A stretch of 64,000 nt of DNA from Paenibacillus sp. SC116 (GCF_024733555.1 NZ_JANIOF010000001.1:2042777-2106776); one strand, 5' to 3'. Numbered from the stretch's first letter, positions 1-9,329 are shown. The notes: a model not told the origin generated them from the sequence alone. A program made the numbers and translations.

Positions 1-149
1 AAAACAAGCCTTCCCCCCCTTTGCTGCTAAGCGTGTAACCGGATCATTTCATTTATTCCAGTAGATGAGACAAATGTAAAGATCCGTGTTATATTATAGC
101 AGACAAAAACAAGGGAAACCAGTTTTTTCTATCATATCCAGCATCTTTT

Positions 150-1358
150 TCACATTTCCTGTTTGATTTTCGCCACAATTTTCCCCATACGTTCTATCGC
201 TTCCGTCAATTGCGCAACAGATGTCGCATAGGAACAACGAAGGAATCCTTCGCCGCCTTTACCAAACACATTGCCCGGCACCGCAGCTACTTTTCCTTCG
301 AACAACAATCGTTCTGCAAAGGCTTCAGAAGACAATCCAGTCGATTCAATCGACGGGAACGCGTAAAATGCACCCTGCGGTTCATGACAATCCAAGCCTA
401 TTTCTCTAAACCCCTTAACAACAAGCCTTCTTCGCATGTTGTAGGACTCTACCATTCTGTCTTTCTCTTCTTTTCCATTTTTCAAAGCCTCAAGCGCAGC
501 AATTTGACCCATAACAGGGGCACACATAACCGTATATTGATGAATCTTCAGCATGGCTTCAATTAGGTCGCGATGTCCACAAGCATACCCCATACGCCAT
601 CCCGTCATTGCAAACGCTTTTGAGAAACCGCTTACTAGAATCGTACGTTCTTTCATTCCTGGTAGTGAAGCAAAGCTTACATGCTTTTGTTCATATGTCA
701 ATTCCGCATATATCTCATCTGAGATAACGATAAGATCATTTTCTTCAACAATTTTAGCAATTGGCAAATAGTCCTCATAAGTCATCGTTCCGCCTGTTGG
801 ATTGCTCGGGAAACATAGGATAAGCACTTTTGACTTAGGGGTAATAACCGCTTGCAGAGCTTCAGCTGTCAGCTTGAACTCATCTTTAGCCGATGTCTCA
901 ATACCTACCGGAACACCGCCCCCAATAGAGATAATCGGTGAGTAGGATATGTAACTTGGCTCAGGAATAAGGATTTCATCCCCAGTATTAACAAGAGTGC
1001 GCAATGCCAAATCAATCGCTTCCGAACCACCCACTGTCACCATAATTTCATTCGCAGGATTGTATTCAACATGGAACGAATCGTTCAAGTACTGACCGAT
1101 CTCTTCACGCAATTCAGGAATACCTGCATTGGACGTATACTTTGTCATACCACGCTCTAACGAATACACACATGCCTCACGAACATGCCAAGGTGTACAG
1201 AAATCAGGCTCACCAACACCCAGTGTAATAATATCTTTACTGCCGCTTACCAAATCAAAAAATTTGCGAATACCAGACGGCGGAATAGAACGAACTAACG
1301 GATTAATATAATGCTGCATACCGGTAGGATTCTCCGCTTTCACTGTTTGGTTTACCAT
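150..1358 (-). CDS. PLP-dependent class I/II aminotransferase
   Basis: A fold-type I aminotransferase that moves an amino group between an amino acid and a 2-oxoacid in the cytoplasm. The about 402 residues carry the FPSNPTGG motif, the SDEIYAEL motif and the lysine loop SGFSKAFAMTGWR around residue 249, where K binds PLP. It resembles the PatA/AspC branch, but the amino donor cannot be read from sequence. I start at the ATG at 1358 because GAGGTGA lies about 9 bases upstream; the ATG at 1364 sits almost on that site. The stop of the preceding Lrp-type gene falls inside this ribosome site, so the pair is probably translationally coupled and the regulator may control this enzyme. Confidence 0.93.
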   Translation of the reverse strand: MVNQTVKAENPTGMQHYINPLVRSIPPSGIRKFFDLVSGSKDIITLGVGEPDFCTPWHVREACVYSLERGMTKYTSNAGIPELREEIGQYLNDSFHVEYNPANEIMVTVGGSEAIDLALRTLVNTGDEILIPEPSYISYSPIISIGGGVPVGIETSAKDEFKLTAEALQAVITPKSKVLILCFPSNPTGGTMTYEDYLPIAKIVEENDLIVISDEIYAELTYEQKHVSFASLPGMKERTILVSGFSKAFAMTGWRMGYACGHRDLIEAMLKIHQYTVMCAPVMGQIAALEALKNGKEEKDRMVESYNMRRRLVVKGFREIGLDCHEPQGAFYAFPSIESTGLSSEAFAERLLFEGKVAAVPGNVFGKGGEGFLRCSYATSVAQLTEAIERMGKIVAKIKQEM

Positions 1359-1369
1359 CGTCATTCACC

Positions 1370-1873
1370 TCACGGAGAAATAGCAAGACGGTGATCTTCC
1401 TCGTGCTCTTCGAAGATAATTCCATCCTGCTTATATTTTTTAAGAATAAAATGCGTCTTCGTCGAAAGAACAGCCTCAAGCGGCGATAACTTATCTGACA
1501 CAAAAGAAGCAACTTCCCTTAGGTGCTTGCCTTCAACCTCAACCAGCAGGTCATAGGCACCAGACATTAAATAAACAGACTTCACTTGTGGGAACAAATA
1601 GATGCGTTCGGCAATGCTATCAAAGCCTCGCCCACGTTCAGGCGTAATTTGAACTTCTATAAGTGCAGTAACCTTTTCCTCTTCCACCTTGCTCCAGTTC
1701 ACTACCGTGGCGTATTTCACGATAACATGGTCGTTTTCCAATTCCTTGATTGCCGTGCCAACCTCTTCTTCTCCTACACCAAGCAATGTTGCGATAAGGT
1801 CAGATGAGCGACGGGCATCTTCCTTCAACAGCTGCAAAATGTTTACCTTTAACTCACTTAGTTCTTTCATCAT
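1370..1873 (-). CDS. Lrp/AsnC family transcriptional regulator
   Basis: A cytoplasmic DNA-binding regulator of amino-acid metabolism, 167 residues and of normal family length. Residues about 7-60 form the winged helix-turn-helix. Residues about 70-150 form the RAM ligand-binding domain, with the recognisable stretch VYLMSGAYDLLVEVEG. GGGAGG sits just before the start, which is a double ATG; either could be used. It lies directly upstream of the aminotransferase on the same strand, with 11 bases between the stop and the chosen start. That arrangement suggests it senses an amino acid made or used by that enzyme. The effector is unknown. Confidence 0.92.
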   Translation of the reverse strand: MMKELSELKVNILQLLKEDARRSSDLIATLLGVGEEEVGTAIKELENDHVIVKYATVVNWSKVEEEKVTALIEVQITPERGRGFDSIAERIYLFPQVKSVYLMSGAYDLLVEVEGKHLREVASFVSDKLSPLEAVLSTKTHFILKKYKQDGIIFEEHEEDHRLAISP

Positions 1874-2010
1874 TTGACCCTCCCGTGATGCTGCGGCGCT
1901 TTAACATTGTAAACTGACCGTGCATCGTTAGTCGTGATATGAAATTATGATACACCCAATACATCTTATTGCCAACAACGATCCGAGATATATACATACT
2001 TTTATATAAA

Positions 2011-2064
2011 AAATACCCCCATCTTGCAATTAAGCCACATTTTGTAACTTAACTTACAAGACTG
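2011..2064 (-). terminator. Rho-independent terminator of the coat genes
   Basis: On the minus strand an imperfect stem (arms about 2049-2064 and 2020-2034) is followed by a T-rich tract read from 2016 downward. It lies just after the stop of the CotF-like gene. Confidence 0.6.
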
Positions 2065-2096
2065 GAGGTACTTCAATTGTAATTCAATTATCCAGC

Positions 2097-2528
2097 TTAT
2101 TGATGCGTATGATATGGATTAGTTACATGCGCACCATAGGGAGAATAATAAGCTGCGTGATGCTGCTGGCCATGAGAGGCATGCTGCTGTTGTCCATGTT
2201 GATGCGTATGTGCTGGGTGTGCGAACTTCTGTTTAACCAGCTGACTCGTTTGCTGCAGCATTTTTTGACTAGATTGCAGCTGCTTCTGCACTTCTTTCTG
2301 CTGCACAGGGGAAGGTGTCTCGTACATATTGTGTTGAGACATAAAATAATACAAATTGCCTTGCAGTGTCAATGTTCGATTTGTTAAGTCGGTAAACAAT
2401 TGACGTACGGCCACACAATTCGCTTCCGTTGCTGCCGTTGTGTACTCACTTACTGTCCGCTTCAAATCTGCCAGTATCGTATAGAGCAAATCTTTGTCTG
2501 GCAAGAACTGTTGAGATGCATGTGGCAT
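2097..2528 (-). CDS. CotF-like spore coat protein with His-rich tail
   Basis: A probable spore coat protein of 143 residues. Residues about 10-70 match the Coat_F (PF07875) helical pattern, with TILADLKRTVSEYTTAATE and a second helix ending in LYYFMSQHNMYE. The last 40 residues hold eleven histidines plus many glutamines and tyrosines, a composition common in coat proteins and able to bind metal. AAAGGA lies 9 bases before the ATG. The gene follows a second small Coat_F-like gene on the same strand with 86 bases between, and is closed by a terminator. Expression late in sporulation is inference from the family. Confidence 0.85.
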   Translation of the reverse strand: MPHASQQFLPDKDLLYTILADLKRTVSEYTTAATEANCVAVRQLFTDLTNRTLTLQGNLYYFMSQHNMYETPSPVQQKEVQKQLQSSQKMLQQTSQLVKQKFAHPAHTHQHGQQQHASHGQQHHAAYYSPYGAHVTNPYHTHQ

Positions 2529-2614
2529 GTAACCAAATCCTTTTCCGCAATAGTGGTAAGCCTAGTCTAATGTCTAATTACAGCTCGTCCATCACCGTAG
2601 CATGTCGAGACTAT

Positions 2615-2857
2615 CTATGCTTGAGGCTGTGTTGGAGCCAGCTGTACATGCTGTTGAAGAGATTCATGGAGCATATTATAGTGCTGCTGGTGCGCGTTTG
2701 CTTCCTGCGCAAGAAATTGATATACAGCATGATTCGATGTTTGTGAAGCTGCCGCCGCACATTGCTTTAACAATAAATCTTCGTTCGTTAAGCAATCCAC
2801 TACGTACTCTAATTCTTTACTTGTTAAAGGCTGCATCTGGCCTCCAAAATGAGTCAT
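2615..2857 (-). CDS. Small CotF-like spore coat protein
   Basis: An 80-residue protein that resembles the ferritin-like half of Coat_F proteins: two helices, one with NEDLLLKQCAAAASQTSNH and one with FLAQEANAHQQHYNMLHESL. The C-terminus is rich in glutamine and histidine, like its neighbour. AAAGGAG lies 8 bases before the ATG. It is the first gene of the two-gene coat unit and is divergent from the FAD oxidoreductase at 2942. It may pair with the longer CotF-like protein in the coat; this is inference from adjacency. Confidence 0.8.
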   Translation of the reverse strand: MTHFGGQMQPLTSKELEYVVDCLTNEDLLLKQCAAAASQTSNHAVYQFLAQEANAHQQHYNMLHESLQQHVQLAPTQPQA

Positions 2858-2941
2858 CCTTATTTCTCCTTTCTGATTATTCTTTTGTGTATTATGAGCG
2901 ATTTAACAGGGAATTATGTAGAGCGAAAGGAGAGAATGAGG

Positions 2942-4180
2942 ATGGATCTGAAGGCCGGTTCGTTAGCTTGGCCTGTGACGTTGGAGCGAATAAGCGCGTA
3001 TCCCCCAATTGGTCAAGATGAACAGTGCGACATCGTCGTAGTTGGAGGAGGAATGAGCGGAGCACTCACTGCCTATGAATTAAGCCGCCAAGGTTATCAA
3101 ACGATTGTCGTCGACAAGCGGAGTATAGGAACGGGCAGTACTTGTGCGAATACAGGCCTACTTCAATTTTGCAATGATAAGATGTTGACCGCATGCATAC
3201 ATACTTTCGGCAAAGAAAGTGGCGTGCGATTCTATACCTTGTGCAAACAAGCTGTACAGCGACTATTTGATATAAAAAATGACTTAATTATTGACCCTGA
3301 GCTATACGAACGAAGCAGCTTGTACTATGCAAGTACGGAAGAAGATGTGCCTATACTGAAAAAGGAGTTCAATACCTTGTCCCATTATGGCTTTCCTGTT
3401 GAATGGTGGGACAAAGAAAAAATAAAGCAGCATTTTGGATTTACGAAGCCCGCTGCTGTAATTACGCATGGAGATGCGGAAGTAAATCCATTTCGAATGG
3501 TACATGCCTTATTAGAAACTTCTGTAGCGAAATATAACCTTCGCGTATTTGAGCACACGCGTATTTTAAGGCACCAAACAGAGCAACCGAATGAAATTAT
3601 TTTATATACAGACCAAGGTTATCAAATTAAAGCGCGGCATGTCGTGTTTGCAATGGGTTATGAAACACAGGAGATGAAGCATGATCGGAATGCAGTGATA
3701 GAAAGTACTTATGCGATCGTTACGAAGCCAATCCCCCACTTAGAGCAGCTATGGCATAAGCGAATGCTTATTTGGGAAACAGCACGACCTTATTTGTATA
3801 TGCGGACAACACCAGACAATCGCATCGTAGCAGGCGGGCTGGATGAAGACACAACCATTATTGAAGAACGGGATCGGATGCTGCCAAACAAATCGAAACA
3901 GCTCGTCCAAGAAATCGAGCAGCTGTTTCCAGCCATCGCTCCTATTGAAGCTGAGTATGAATGGACCGCCTTGTTTGGTTCCACTCATGATGGATACCCG
4001 ATGATCGGGCCTCATCCCAAGTATATGAATTGTACCTTTATCGAAGTTTACGGAGGAAATGGAACCGTGTATAGCTCGATCGCTGCAAGTATGATCATTG
4101 ACTTCGTGGAAAATGGAACTCATCCTGACGCGGAGTTGTTCACCTTCCAACGTTCCAATCACCCTTCTCCTCCTCATTAA
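2942..4180 (+). CDS. FAD-dependent oxidoreductase (DAO family)
   Basis: A flavoprotein of about 412 residues in the D-amino-acid oxidase family (PF01266), which oxidises amines or amino acids. The N-terminal dinucleotide fold is plain: CDIVVVGGGMSGALTAYELS, then the acidic end of the second strand in VVDKRSIGTGST. Near the C-terminus, GSTHDGYPMIGPHP and YGGNGTVYSSIAA form the second FAD-contact region. It resembles PuuB/OrdL-type enzymes; the substrate is unknown. The open frame reaches back to 2849, but AAAGGAG at 2926-2932 fits the ATG at 2942 (9 bases) better than the ATG at 2936 (3 bases). It is a single-gene unit ending at a shared terminator. Confidence 0.88.
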   Translation: MDLKAGSLAWPVTLERISAYPPIGQDEQCDIVVVGGGMSGALTAYELSRQGYQTIVVDKRSIGTGSTCANTGLLQFCNDKMLTACIHTFGKESGVRFYTLCKQAVQRLFDIKNDLIIDPELYERSSLYYASTEEDVPILKKEFNTLSHYGFPVEWWDKEKIKQHFGFTKPAAVITHGDAEVNPFRMVHALLETSVAKYNLRVFEHTRILRHQTEQPNEIILYTDQGYQIKARHVVFAMGYETQEMKHDRNAVIESTYAIVTKPIPHLEQLWHKRMLIWETARPYLYMRTTPDNRIVAGGLDEDTTIIEERDRMLPNKSKQLVQEIEQLFPAIAPIEAEYEWTALFGSTHDGYPMIGPHPKYMNCTFIEVYGGNGTVYSSIAASMIIDFVENGTHPDAELFTFQRSNHPSPPH

Positions 4181-4262
4181 GCAATATTGTCATGGTTGGC
4201 ATCACTGGAGGCTGGTCTTTAATCGGTACAATATTTACTCCGGCCATCATTCACGAAACGTA

Positions 4263-4292
4263 AAAATGGCTCCTTCATTAGGGAGCCATTTT
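4263..4292. terminator. Bidirectional terminator between convergent genes
   Basis: A perfect 11-bp stem, AAAATGGCTCC with GGAGCCATTTT, and an 8-base loop. The A/T ends serve both the oxidoreductase (plus) and the MFS transporter (minus). Confidence 0.85.
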
Positions 4293-4304
4293 GTGCTTCT
4301 AGAA

Positions 4305-5501
4305 CTATAATTTCGTTGTAATAAACGGCCTCATTAACAACGAACTGATCAAAGGCATGCAGCCGATAATAGCTAAATACAAAATAATCATCCAAGATTG
4401 CTCCGACCACCACACTACACCGATGAACATCGTAATACTAAGTATTCGCCCCAAGCAAAGCCCGCATTCCCTTAGTACGGTGAGCTCGACTCTATTTCTT
4501 GCCGCTTCATCATCTCTTCCCATTAAGTCAAAGATGGATGAGGTCATTGGGACGATAAACAAAGGTGAGAAAGAAGACATGATCAATCCGTACAGCAGCA
4601 AACTAATATAATTGACACCAAACAGCAAAGGAACTACAGCTGCTCCCATGCAAATCGTTCCGATCAGCATCGTTCGAGCGCGCCACACCCCTGACAGCCA
4701 TTTTCCAACGACATAAAATACAACTAATGAGGCAAAGGAAGTGAGCATCGTATACGTGCCAAGCTTCAACTCATTACTGGTCGCAATATATACAAGCAGG
4801 CCAATTAAAAACATGTACACGCCGTCCCTTAAACCTTGTGCCATCATAGCAAAAAATGCTGCTCTCCATGGGCTGTTTTTATCACGCCATGCGTGTAGTG
4901 GAACTGTCCAATCGAAAGATGCACCCGGTGGTCTTTTCGATAACTTGAAGCTTAACAGTATGCCGCAGGCAAAAATAAATAGAGACACACTGAACATCAT
5001 TTTGTAACCTGTCGGTCCATACGCAGTGATGACTAATCCCGATAACCAAGGAGCAATCATCGTACAAGAAGAGGCCACAATACCCGCCCCACCATTATAC
5101 GAGTCGCGTGTGTACGCATTGGTTACCTCAAAATAAATGACGTTGTAAGCAAGCCAAAAACACCCTAACGAAGATCCAAGTACGATACCAAGCAATTCAA
5201 CACAATGTATCGTATATTCTCCTAACAAAAGCACTAGCGTGTAAAATGCGCCTGACAGGACCATGCCCGCCCGCAGCCAAATCATTTTGTTTTTTTCCTT
5301 AACCCATTTGCCTCCTAATAAGAAGACTGCGCCCAAAGATAGCTGCTGAACAAGAGCAAACCATCCTATGAGCGCGTAATCGGGTTTTATTTTCCATAAG
5401 TATATATTTACATATGTGCCGGAGCATGCGTTAGCCAACGCAAACAAACTGTATACAGCAAACAGCAGTTTGGTCTGGTTGTCCCACTGTGTTGTTGGCA
5501 T
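4305..5501 (-). CDS. MFS transporter, YqgE-like
   Basis: A membrane transporter of 398 residues with about 11-12 hydrophobic helices spread over its whole length and no soluble domain. The sequence pattern resembles the B. subtilis YqgE family of uncharacterised MFS proteins. Charged loops are short, and a central cytoplasmic loop lies near residues 190-220. The substrate cannot be deduced. GGGGGAGG lies 7 bases before the ATG. The gene stands alone: it converges with the oxidoreductase and is followed upstream by the zinc-ribbon gene on the same strand, 90 bases away. Confidence 0.85.
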   Translation of the reverse strand: MPTTQWDNQTKLLFAVYSLFALANACSGTYVNIYLWKIKPDYALIGWFALVQQLSLGAVFLLGGKWVKEKNKMIWLRAGMVLSGAFYTLVLLLGEYTIHCVELLGIVLGSSLGCFWLAYNVIYFEVTNAYTRDSYNGGAGIVASSCTMIAPWLSGLVITAYGPTGYKMMFSVSLFIFACGILLSFKLSKRPPGASFDWTVPLHAWRDKNSPWRAAFFAMMAQGLRDGVYMFLIGLLVYIATSNELKLGTYTMLTSFASLVVFYVVGKWLSGVWRARTMLIGTICMGAAVVPLLFGVNYISLLLYGLIMSSFSPLFIVPMTSSIFDLMGRDDEAARNRVELTVLRECGLCLGRILSITMFIGVVWWSEQSWMIILYLAIIGCMPLISSLLMRPFITTKL

Positions 5502-5591
5502 GAGTTAACCTCCCCCTTCACAGCTGCTAAGTAGGTTACTTATAACATACCCTGAAGGGAGAACACCCATGAACAACAGGCTTAAGGTAGA

Positions 5592-6149
5592 TTACACCTT
5601 TTCGTTGTTCGCTTCCGAATCATTCATTTCTTGCAATTTTACAGTCATCGCTTCACGTCCTGTATGATTCAGCATGCGCTGTACATGGAAGCAAGACGTA
5701 CACACATATACATCCAGCTTAAACGGTGCCGTCAACAATGGCTGGTGCATTCCTTCGTGCACATGCGGCTCAAAGGAACTGCCCGATACTGTCTCTTGAC
5801 CTGCAAGTAGCATGTATTCGCGGCAATGCGAACATTCTGGCACATCAACTTGATGATGAATCAGCTTATCTGCGCTTTCTTGCAGCTTCAGCTTATCGGG
5901 ACTTCCCCATTGCATGTTGTCTTCATCCCAGCCGAAATTGGACCAGCCTTTATTATCCGTGCTAGCTGTTCCATTTTCCTCAGCTTCCATTCTGCGGAGC
6001 TTCTTGTCGTCCTCATCAATTTCCAAATCCACAGAAAGTGAACGATAAGCATTGAGCTCATTCAGACAATGTGGACATTCCTCTTCTGGTCCTAGCACTT
6101 CATCCCATACGATTTCCGTATCACACCACGGACATACTTGTGTTGACAT
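5592..6149 (-). CDS. Zinc-ribbon protein of unknown function
   Basis: A 185-residue acidic soluble protein with two cysteine clusters. The first, near residues 6-29, has CPWC and CPHC. The second, near residues 100-153, has CSHC and CTSC. Each would make one zinc ribbon. The middle is acidic and low in complexity. I do not recognise a named family; a role in protein or nucleic-acid contact is only a guess from the ribbons. AGGAAG lies before the ATG. It is the last gene of a minus-strand run from mutS2 through DUF350 and the 27-residue ORF, and may be transcribed with them. Confidence 0.8.
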   Translation of the reverse strand: MSTQVCPWCDTEIVWDEVLGPEEECPHCLNELNAYRSLSVDLEIDEDDKKLRRMEAEENGTASTDNKGWSNFGWDEDNMQWGSPDKLKLQESADKLIHHQVDVPECSHCREYMLLAGQETVSGSSFEPHVHEGMHQPLLTAPFKLDVYVCTSCFHVQRMLNHTGREAMTVKLQEMNDSEANNEKV

Positions 6150-6215
6150 ATTCTTCCTACCTACCTCTCTTGCCTAAGCACTGCAACCAGCAGTCCTTCA
6201 ACAAACCTTTTTATG

Positions 6216-6299
6216 TTAAGCGTATTCGATCCAATAATAAATACCTATTGCCAAAAAGAGCGCCGCAAGGGCGAATAATGTTCCCCACAAATATTTCAT
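6216..6299 (-). CDS. 27-residue single-helix membrane protein
   Basis: A very short frame encoding one hydrophobic helix, with the start MKYLWGTLFALAALFLA and the end IYYWIEYA. GGAGG stands 8 bases before the ATG, which is the best evidence that it is translated. It sits between the DUF350 gene and the zinc-ribbon gene on the same strand. Small single-helix proteins of this kind often bind larger membrane proteins; here the adjacent DUF350 protein is the obvious candidate partner, by inference. It is too short for ordinary gene finders. Confidence 0.65.
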   Translation of the reverse strand: MKYLWGTLFALAALFLAIGIYYWIEYA

Positions 6300-6314
6300 C
6301 TCGGCAACCTCCGT

Positions 6315-6356
6315 TTATTTCACCATCTTGCCATTAGGAACGAAGTCATCAGGCAT
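6315..6356 (-). CDS. Possible 13-codon ORF coupled to DUF350
   Basis: An ATG overlaps the stop of the DUF350 gene as TAATG and opens 13 codons (MPDDFVPNGKMVK) before TAA. The next ribosome site, CGGAGG, begins just after that stop. It may be a coupled microprotein, a re-initiation device for the 27-residue ORF, or chance. No separate ribosome site is visible. Confidence 0.3.
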   Translation of the reverse strand: MPDDFVPNGKMVK

Positions 6357-6778
6357 TAAGTTTCCAAGCTTGCTCCTATAATGTAAGACAGTGAAATGGA
6401 TATAACCATTGCAAGAAATCCTACTGCACGGTTATCTCGTTCAATTTCTTCATCCAGTTTAAAAAATGGCATCAAAAATCCGAACAAAAAGTAAGCCGAT
6501 AGCAATAAAACATATCCTAGTACGGCCCACTGCAGTGACGTATACAGCGAATCATAGGATTGGATGCCGAAACGAAAAATGTTGCATATCCCAAAAATTT
6601 TGCCACCCGTTGCCATAGCTACGCTCATATTACCGCGTTTGATCTCATCCCAGCATTTATAGCGTGTGACCGCTTCAAACAATACGAGCAGAACGATAAG
6701 CGCCAAGCAAGCTACCGAGAAATAGGCGAACATCTTAAAGTAAGGGTTTAACAACCACTGTCCGACTAGCGTTTCCAT
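6356..6778 (-). CDS. DUF350 family membrane protein
   Basis: A membrane protein of about 140 residues with four hydrophobic helices and the DUF350 (YjfL/YshE-like) pattern: a first helix near residues 15-37, then a helix pair and a last helix ending in IGASLET. The biochemical role of the family is unknown. I prefer the ATG at 6778, since GGGGGGAT sits 8 bases before it and almost touches the ATG at 6784. It begins 37 bases after the mutS2 stop, so it is probably co-transcribed with mutS2. Two very small ORFs follow immediately. Confidence 0.82.
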   Translation of the reverse strand: METLVGQWLLNPYFKMFAYFSVACLALIVLLVLFEAVTRYKCWDEIKRGNMSVAMATGGKIFGICNIFRFGIQSYDSLYTSLQWAVLGYVLLLSAYFLFGFLMPFFKLDEEIERDNRAVGFLAMVISISLSYIIGASLET

Positions 6779-6815
6779 GTTCATATCCCCCCGTACCGTT
6801 ACTCTTTACTTTCCA

Positions 6816-9176
6816 TTATTTCAATTCTGCTACCGTAACGCCCGCTCCACCTTCGCCATATTGACCAAGTCGGAAGCTTTTTACATGCCTATGCCTGCGA
6901 AGGAACTCTTGTACGCCTGTTCGGAGCACTCCAGTACCCATTCCGTGAATGATGTACACCTGTCCAAGATTGCTTAGTAAAGCTTCATCAAGGAAGCGAT
7001 CGACTTCAATAATGGCTTCCTCGACATTTTCACCGCGCAGATCAAGTTCAGAACGAAAATGTTCATCTCGGGATCGTTTGACCTTAGATCCTGACTTCTG
7101 CTTCTCGTATTCCATCGGCTTAGCAGCCGAAATAAGCTCTAGATCATCTTTGCGAACTTTCATCTTCATAATACCGAGTTGGACGACGGCTTCTGTTGCA
7201 CCAGCCATCTCTACAACATGACCTTTTTGGTTCAGGCTGTATACTCTAACTTCATCGCCTGGTCCGATTTCACGTGGGGCCTTCGCCTGCTTGTTCTGGA
7301 CGCCAAGCTTCTTCGCTGGAGCCGCTTCATCCAGCTTCTTGCGAGCTTCCGTCATACGATGATCTTGCAGCTTCGCGCCTTCTTGCGCCAGCTTGCGCAG
7401 CTCTTCGATCGCTTCCTCTGCTTCTTTTCTTGCTTTGTCCACAATCGAACGAGCTTCATCTTCTGCCCGTTCCATTCGTTTCTCGCGTTCTGCTTCATAC
7501 TTAGCCCGCTCAGCTTCTAGTTCAGCTCGTAAAGCTTCGTTATTACGACGAAGCTGCTCTGCTGAATGTCGCTCTTCTTCTGCACGCAAACGGTTCTGCT
7601 CCAAAGAAGCAATCATCGTCTCGATCCTCAAATCTTCTTCCGTAACCTCACCCTTCGCGTGCTCGATAATGGAAGTAGGCAGGCCAAGACGTTCCGCGAT
7701 AGCAAACGCATTACTGCGTCCAGGTACCCCAATTAAAAGACGATAAGTAGGTCTAAGCGTCTGCACATCGAATTCCATACTCGCGTTAATAATGCCTTTA
7801 CGTTCATACGCATATGCCTTTAGTTCAGAGTAATGCGTTGTCGCTACGATACGGCAGCCCATTCGATGCATGTGCTCCAATAACGCGATTGCCAGTGCTG
7901 AACCCTCAGCAGGGTCTGTACCTGCACCTAACTCGTCCATTAGTACGAGACTTTTCGGTGTCATTTGCTTCAAAATGCGGATAATATTCGTAAGATGGCT
8001 TGAGAATGTACTCAAGCTCTGCTCGATACTTTGCTCGTCACCGATATCGGCATAAATCGCATCGAAGACACACATCTGACTGCCTTCATTCGCAGGTATG
8101 AATAAACCGGACATGGCCATGAGGCTCAACAGACCGACTGTTTTCAAACTAACTGTCTTACCGCCTGTATTGGGGCCTGTTACGATAATAGTTGTGTAAT
8201 CATTGCCTAATTCTAAATCTGTAGGCACGACTACCTCACGTGGAATTAACGGATGTCTGCCTCGCTTTAGCTTGATATAGCCGCGATCATTCATCATTGG
8301 CAGTACAGACTTTGATTCATGTGCATAACGAGCCTTAGCAAAAATAAAGTCCAACAAAGCAATCGTATCAGTATCATACAAGAGCAAGTCGACTTGCTCC
8401 CCGACTCGATCTGTCAAACGGGACAATATCCGTTCAACTTCTCGCTCTTCTTGAAGCTTCGTCTCTCGAAGCTTATTGTTCATCATAACGATAGCTTCTG
8501 GTTCAATAAATAACGTAGCTCCTGAGCTGGACTGATCGTGAACGATACCGCCAAAATGACCACGATATTCTTGCTTAACAGGAATAACATAGCGGTCGTT
8601 GCGAATGGTAACGAGTTGATCTTGAAGCATCTTAGCCGTACTTTGTGAACGAATCATGGATTCCAGTTTTTCACGTATACGGGTTTCTCCGATACGGAGC
8701 TCTCGTCTTACCGTGGCAAGCTCAACACTGGCTTGATCAAGCACATCTCCTTGATTATCGACGCAATGGCGAATATCATCTTCAAGCGCTTTCTGATCAC
8801 TTATGGAATCAACAAGCTGATTTAATAATGGCACTGGATGATCTTCATGCACACCGTTCACATAACGATTCATACGGCGCCCAGCATTCGTCAGGGCTGA
8901 TATTTCCCACAGCTCAAGTGCATTTAGGATCGCACCAATACGCGCTCGCTGCAAGGCTGGACGTATATCTTTTACACCTGATAGCGGAGCTCCGCCTTTA
9001 AGACGATCTACCGTATACGCTTCGTCTGTAGCTTGAAGACTGCGCTTTACTTCTTCAAGATCGGAGCTTGGCTTCAAATTAAGCGCCAGCTCTTCTCCTA
9101 GATCAGTAGCGGCATATTTCGCCAAGCTTTGTGTTATCTTGGTATATTCTAAAGTTTTGAATATTTTAGTATCCAA
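6816..9176 (-). CDS. mutS2: Endonuclease MutS2 / ribosome-rescue factor
   Basis: A 786-residue MutS2. The order is an N-terminal MutS-III/core helix region, an ABC-type ATPase with the Walker A motif TGPNTGGKTVSLKT near residue 335 and the Walker B segment LVLMDELGAGTDPAEGSAL, a long charged coiled coil (about 515-640), and a C-terminal Smr nuclease domain with ELDLRGENVEEA and IHGMGTGVLR. Known roles of the family are suppression of recombination and, in B. subtilis, splitting of collided ribosomes. The start is TTG (9174-9176), matching the family N-terminus, with GAGGAG about 12 bases upstream. It lies downstream of zapA-cvpA as in B. subtilis, although polX is not between them here. Confidence 0.95.
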   Translation of the reverse strand: MDTKIFKTLEYTKITQSLAKYAATDLGEELALNLKPSSDLEEVKRSLQATDEAYTVDRLKGGAPLSGVKDIRPALQRARIGAILNALELWEISALTNAGRRMNRYVNGVHEDHPVPLLNQLVDSISDQKALEDDIRHCVDNQGDVLDQASVELATVRRELRIGETRIREKLESMIRSQSTAKMLQDQLVTIRNDRYVIPVKQEYRGHFGGIVHDQSSSGATLFIEPEAIVMMNNKLRETKLQEEREVERILSRLTDRVGEQVDLLLYDTDTIALLDFIFAKARYAHESKSVLPMMNDRGYIKLKRGRHPLIPREVVVPTDLELGNDYTTIIVTGPNTGGKTVSLKTVGLLSLMAMSGLFIPANEGSQMCVFDAIYADIGDEQSIEQSLSTFSSHLTNIIRILKQMTPKSLVLMDELGAGTDPAEGSALAIALLEHMHRMGCRIVATTHYSELKAYAYERKGIINASMEFDVQTLRPTYRLLIGVPGRSNAFAIAERLGLPTSIIEHAKGEVTEEDLRIETMIASLEQNRLRAEEERHSAEQLRRNNEALRAELEAERAKYEAEREKRMERAEDEARSIVDKARKEAEEAIEELRKLAQEGAKLQDHRMTEARKKLDEAAPAKKLGVQNKQAKAPREIGPGDEVRVYSLNQKGHVVEMAGATEAVVQLGIMKMKVRKDDLELISAAKPMEYEKQKSGSKVKRSRDEHFRSELDLRGENVEEAIIEVDRFLDEALLSNLGQVYIIHGMGTGVLRTGVQEFLRRHRHVKSFRLGQYGEGGAGVTVAELK

Positions 9177-9329
9177 TCGAAGTCACGACTCCTCTCGGTT
9201 TCTCATTATAGCCTATCTCTTGGATGAAGGCGATGATGTCAGATGTTGTCATCATGAAGATAACAAATGTGGTTACACTAATTGTTGCACAATCTGTACC
9301 CTTTATAAACGAAAAAGGAGGATTCCCAC

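Noticed and set aside
2602-3021. Plus-strand frame of 139 codons over the small coat gene
   Set aside because: It overlaps both the coat gene and the well-supported oxidoreductase start, and lacks a ribosome site.
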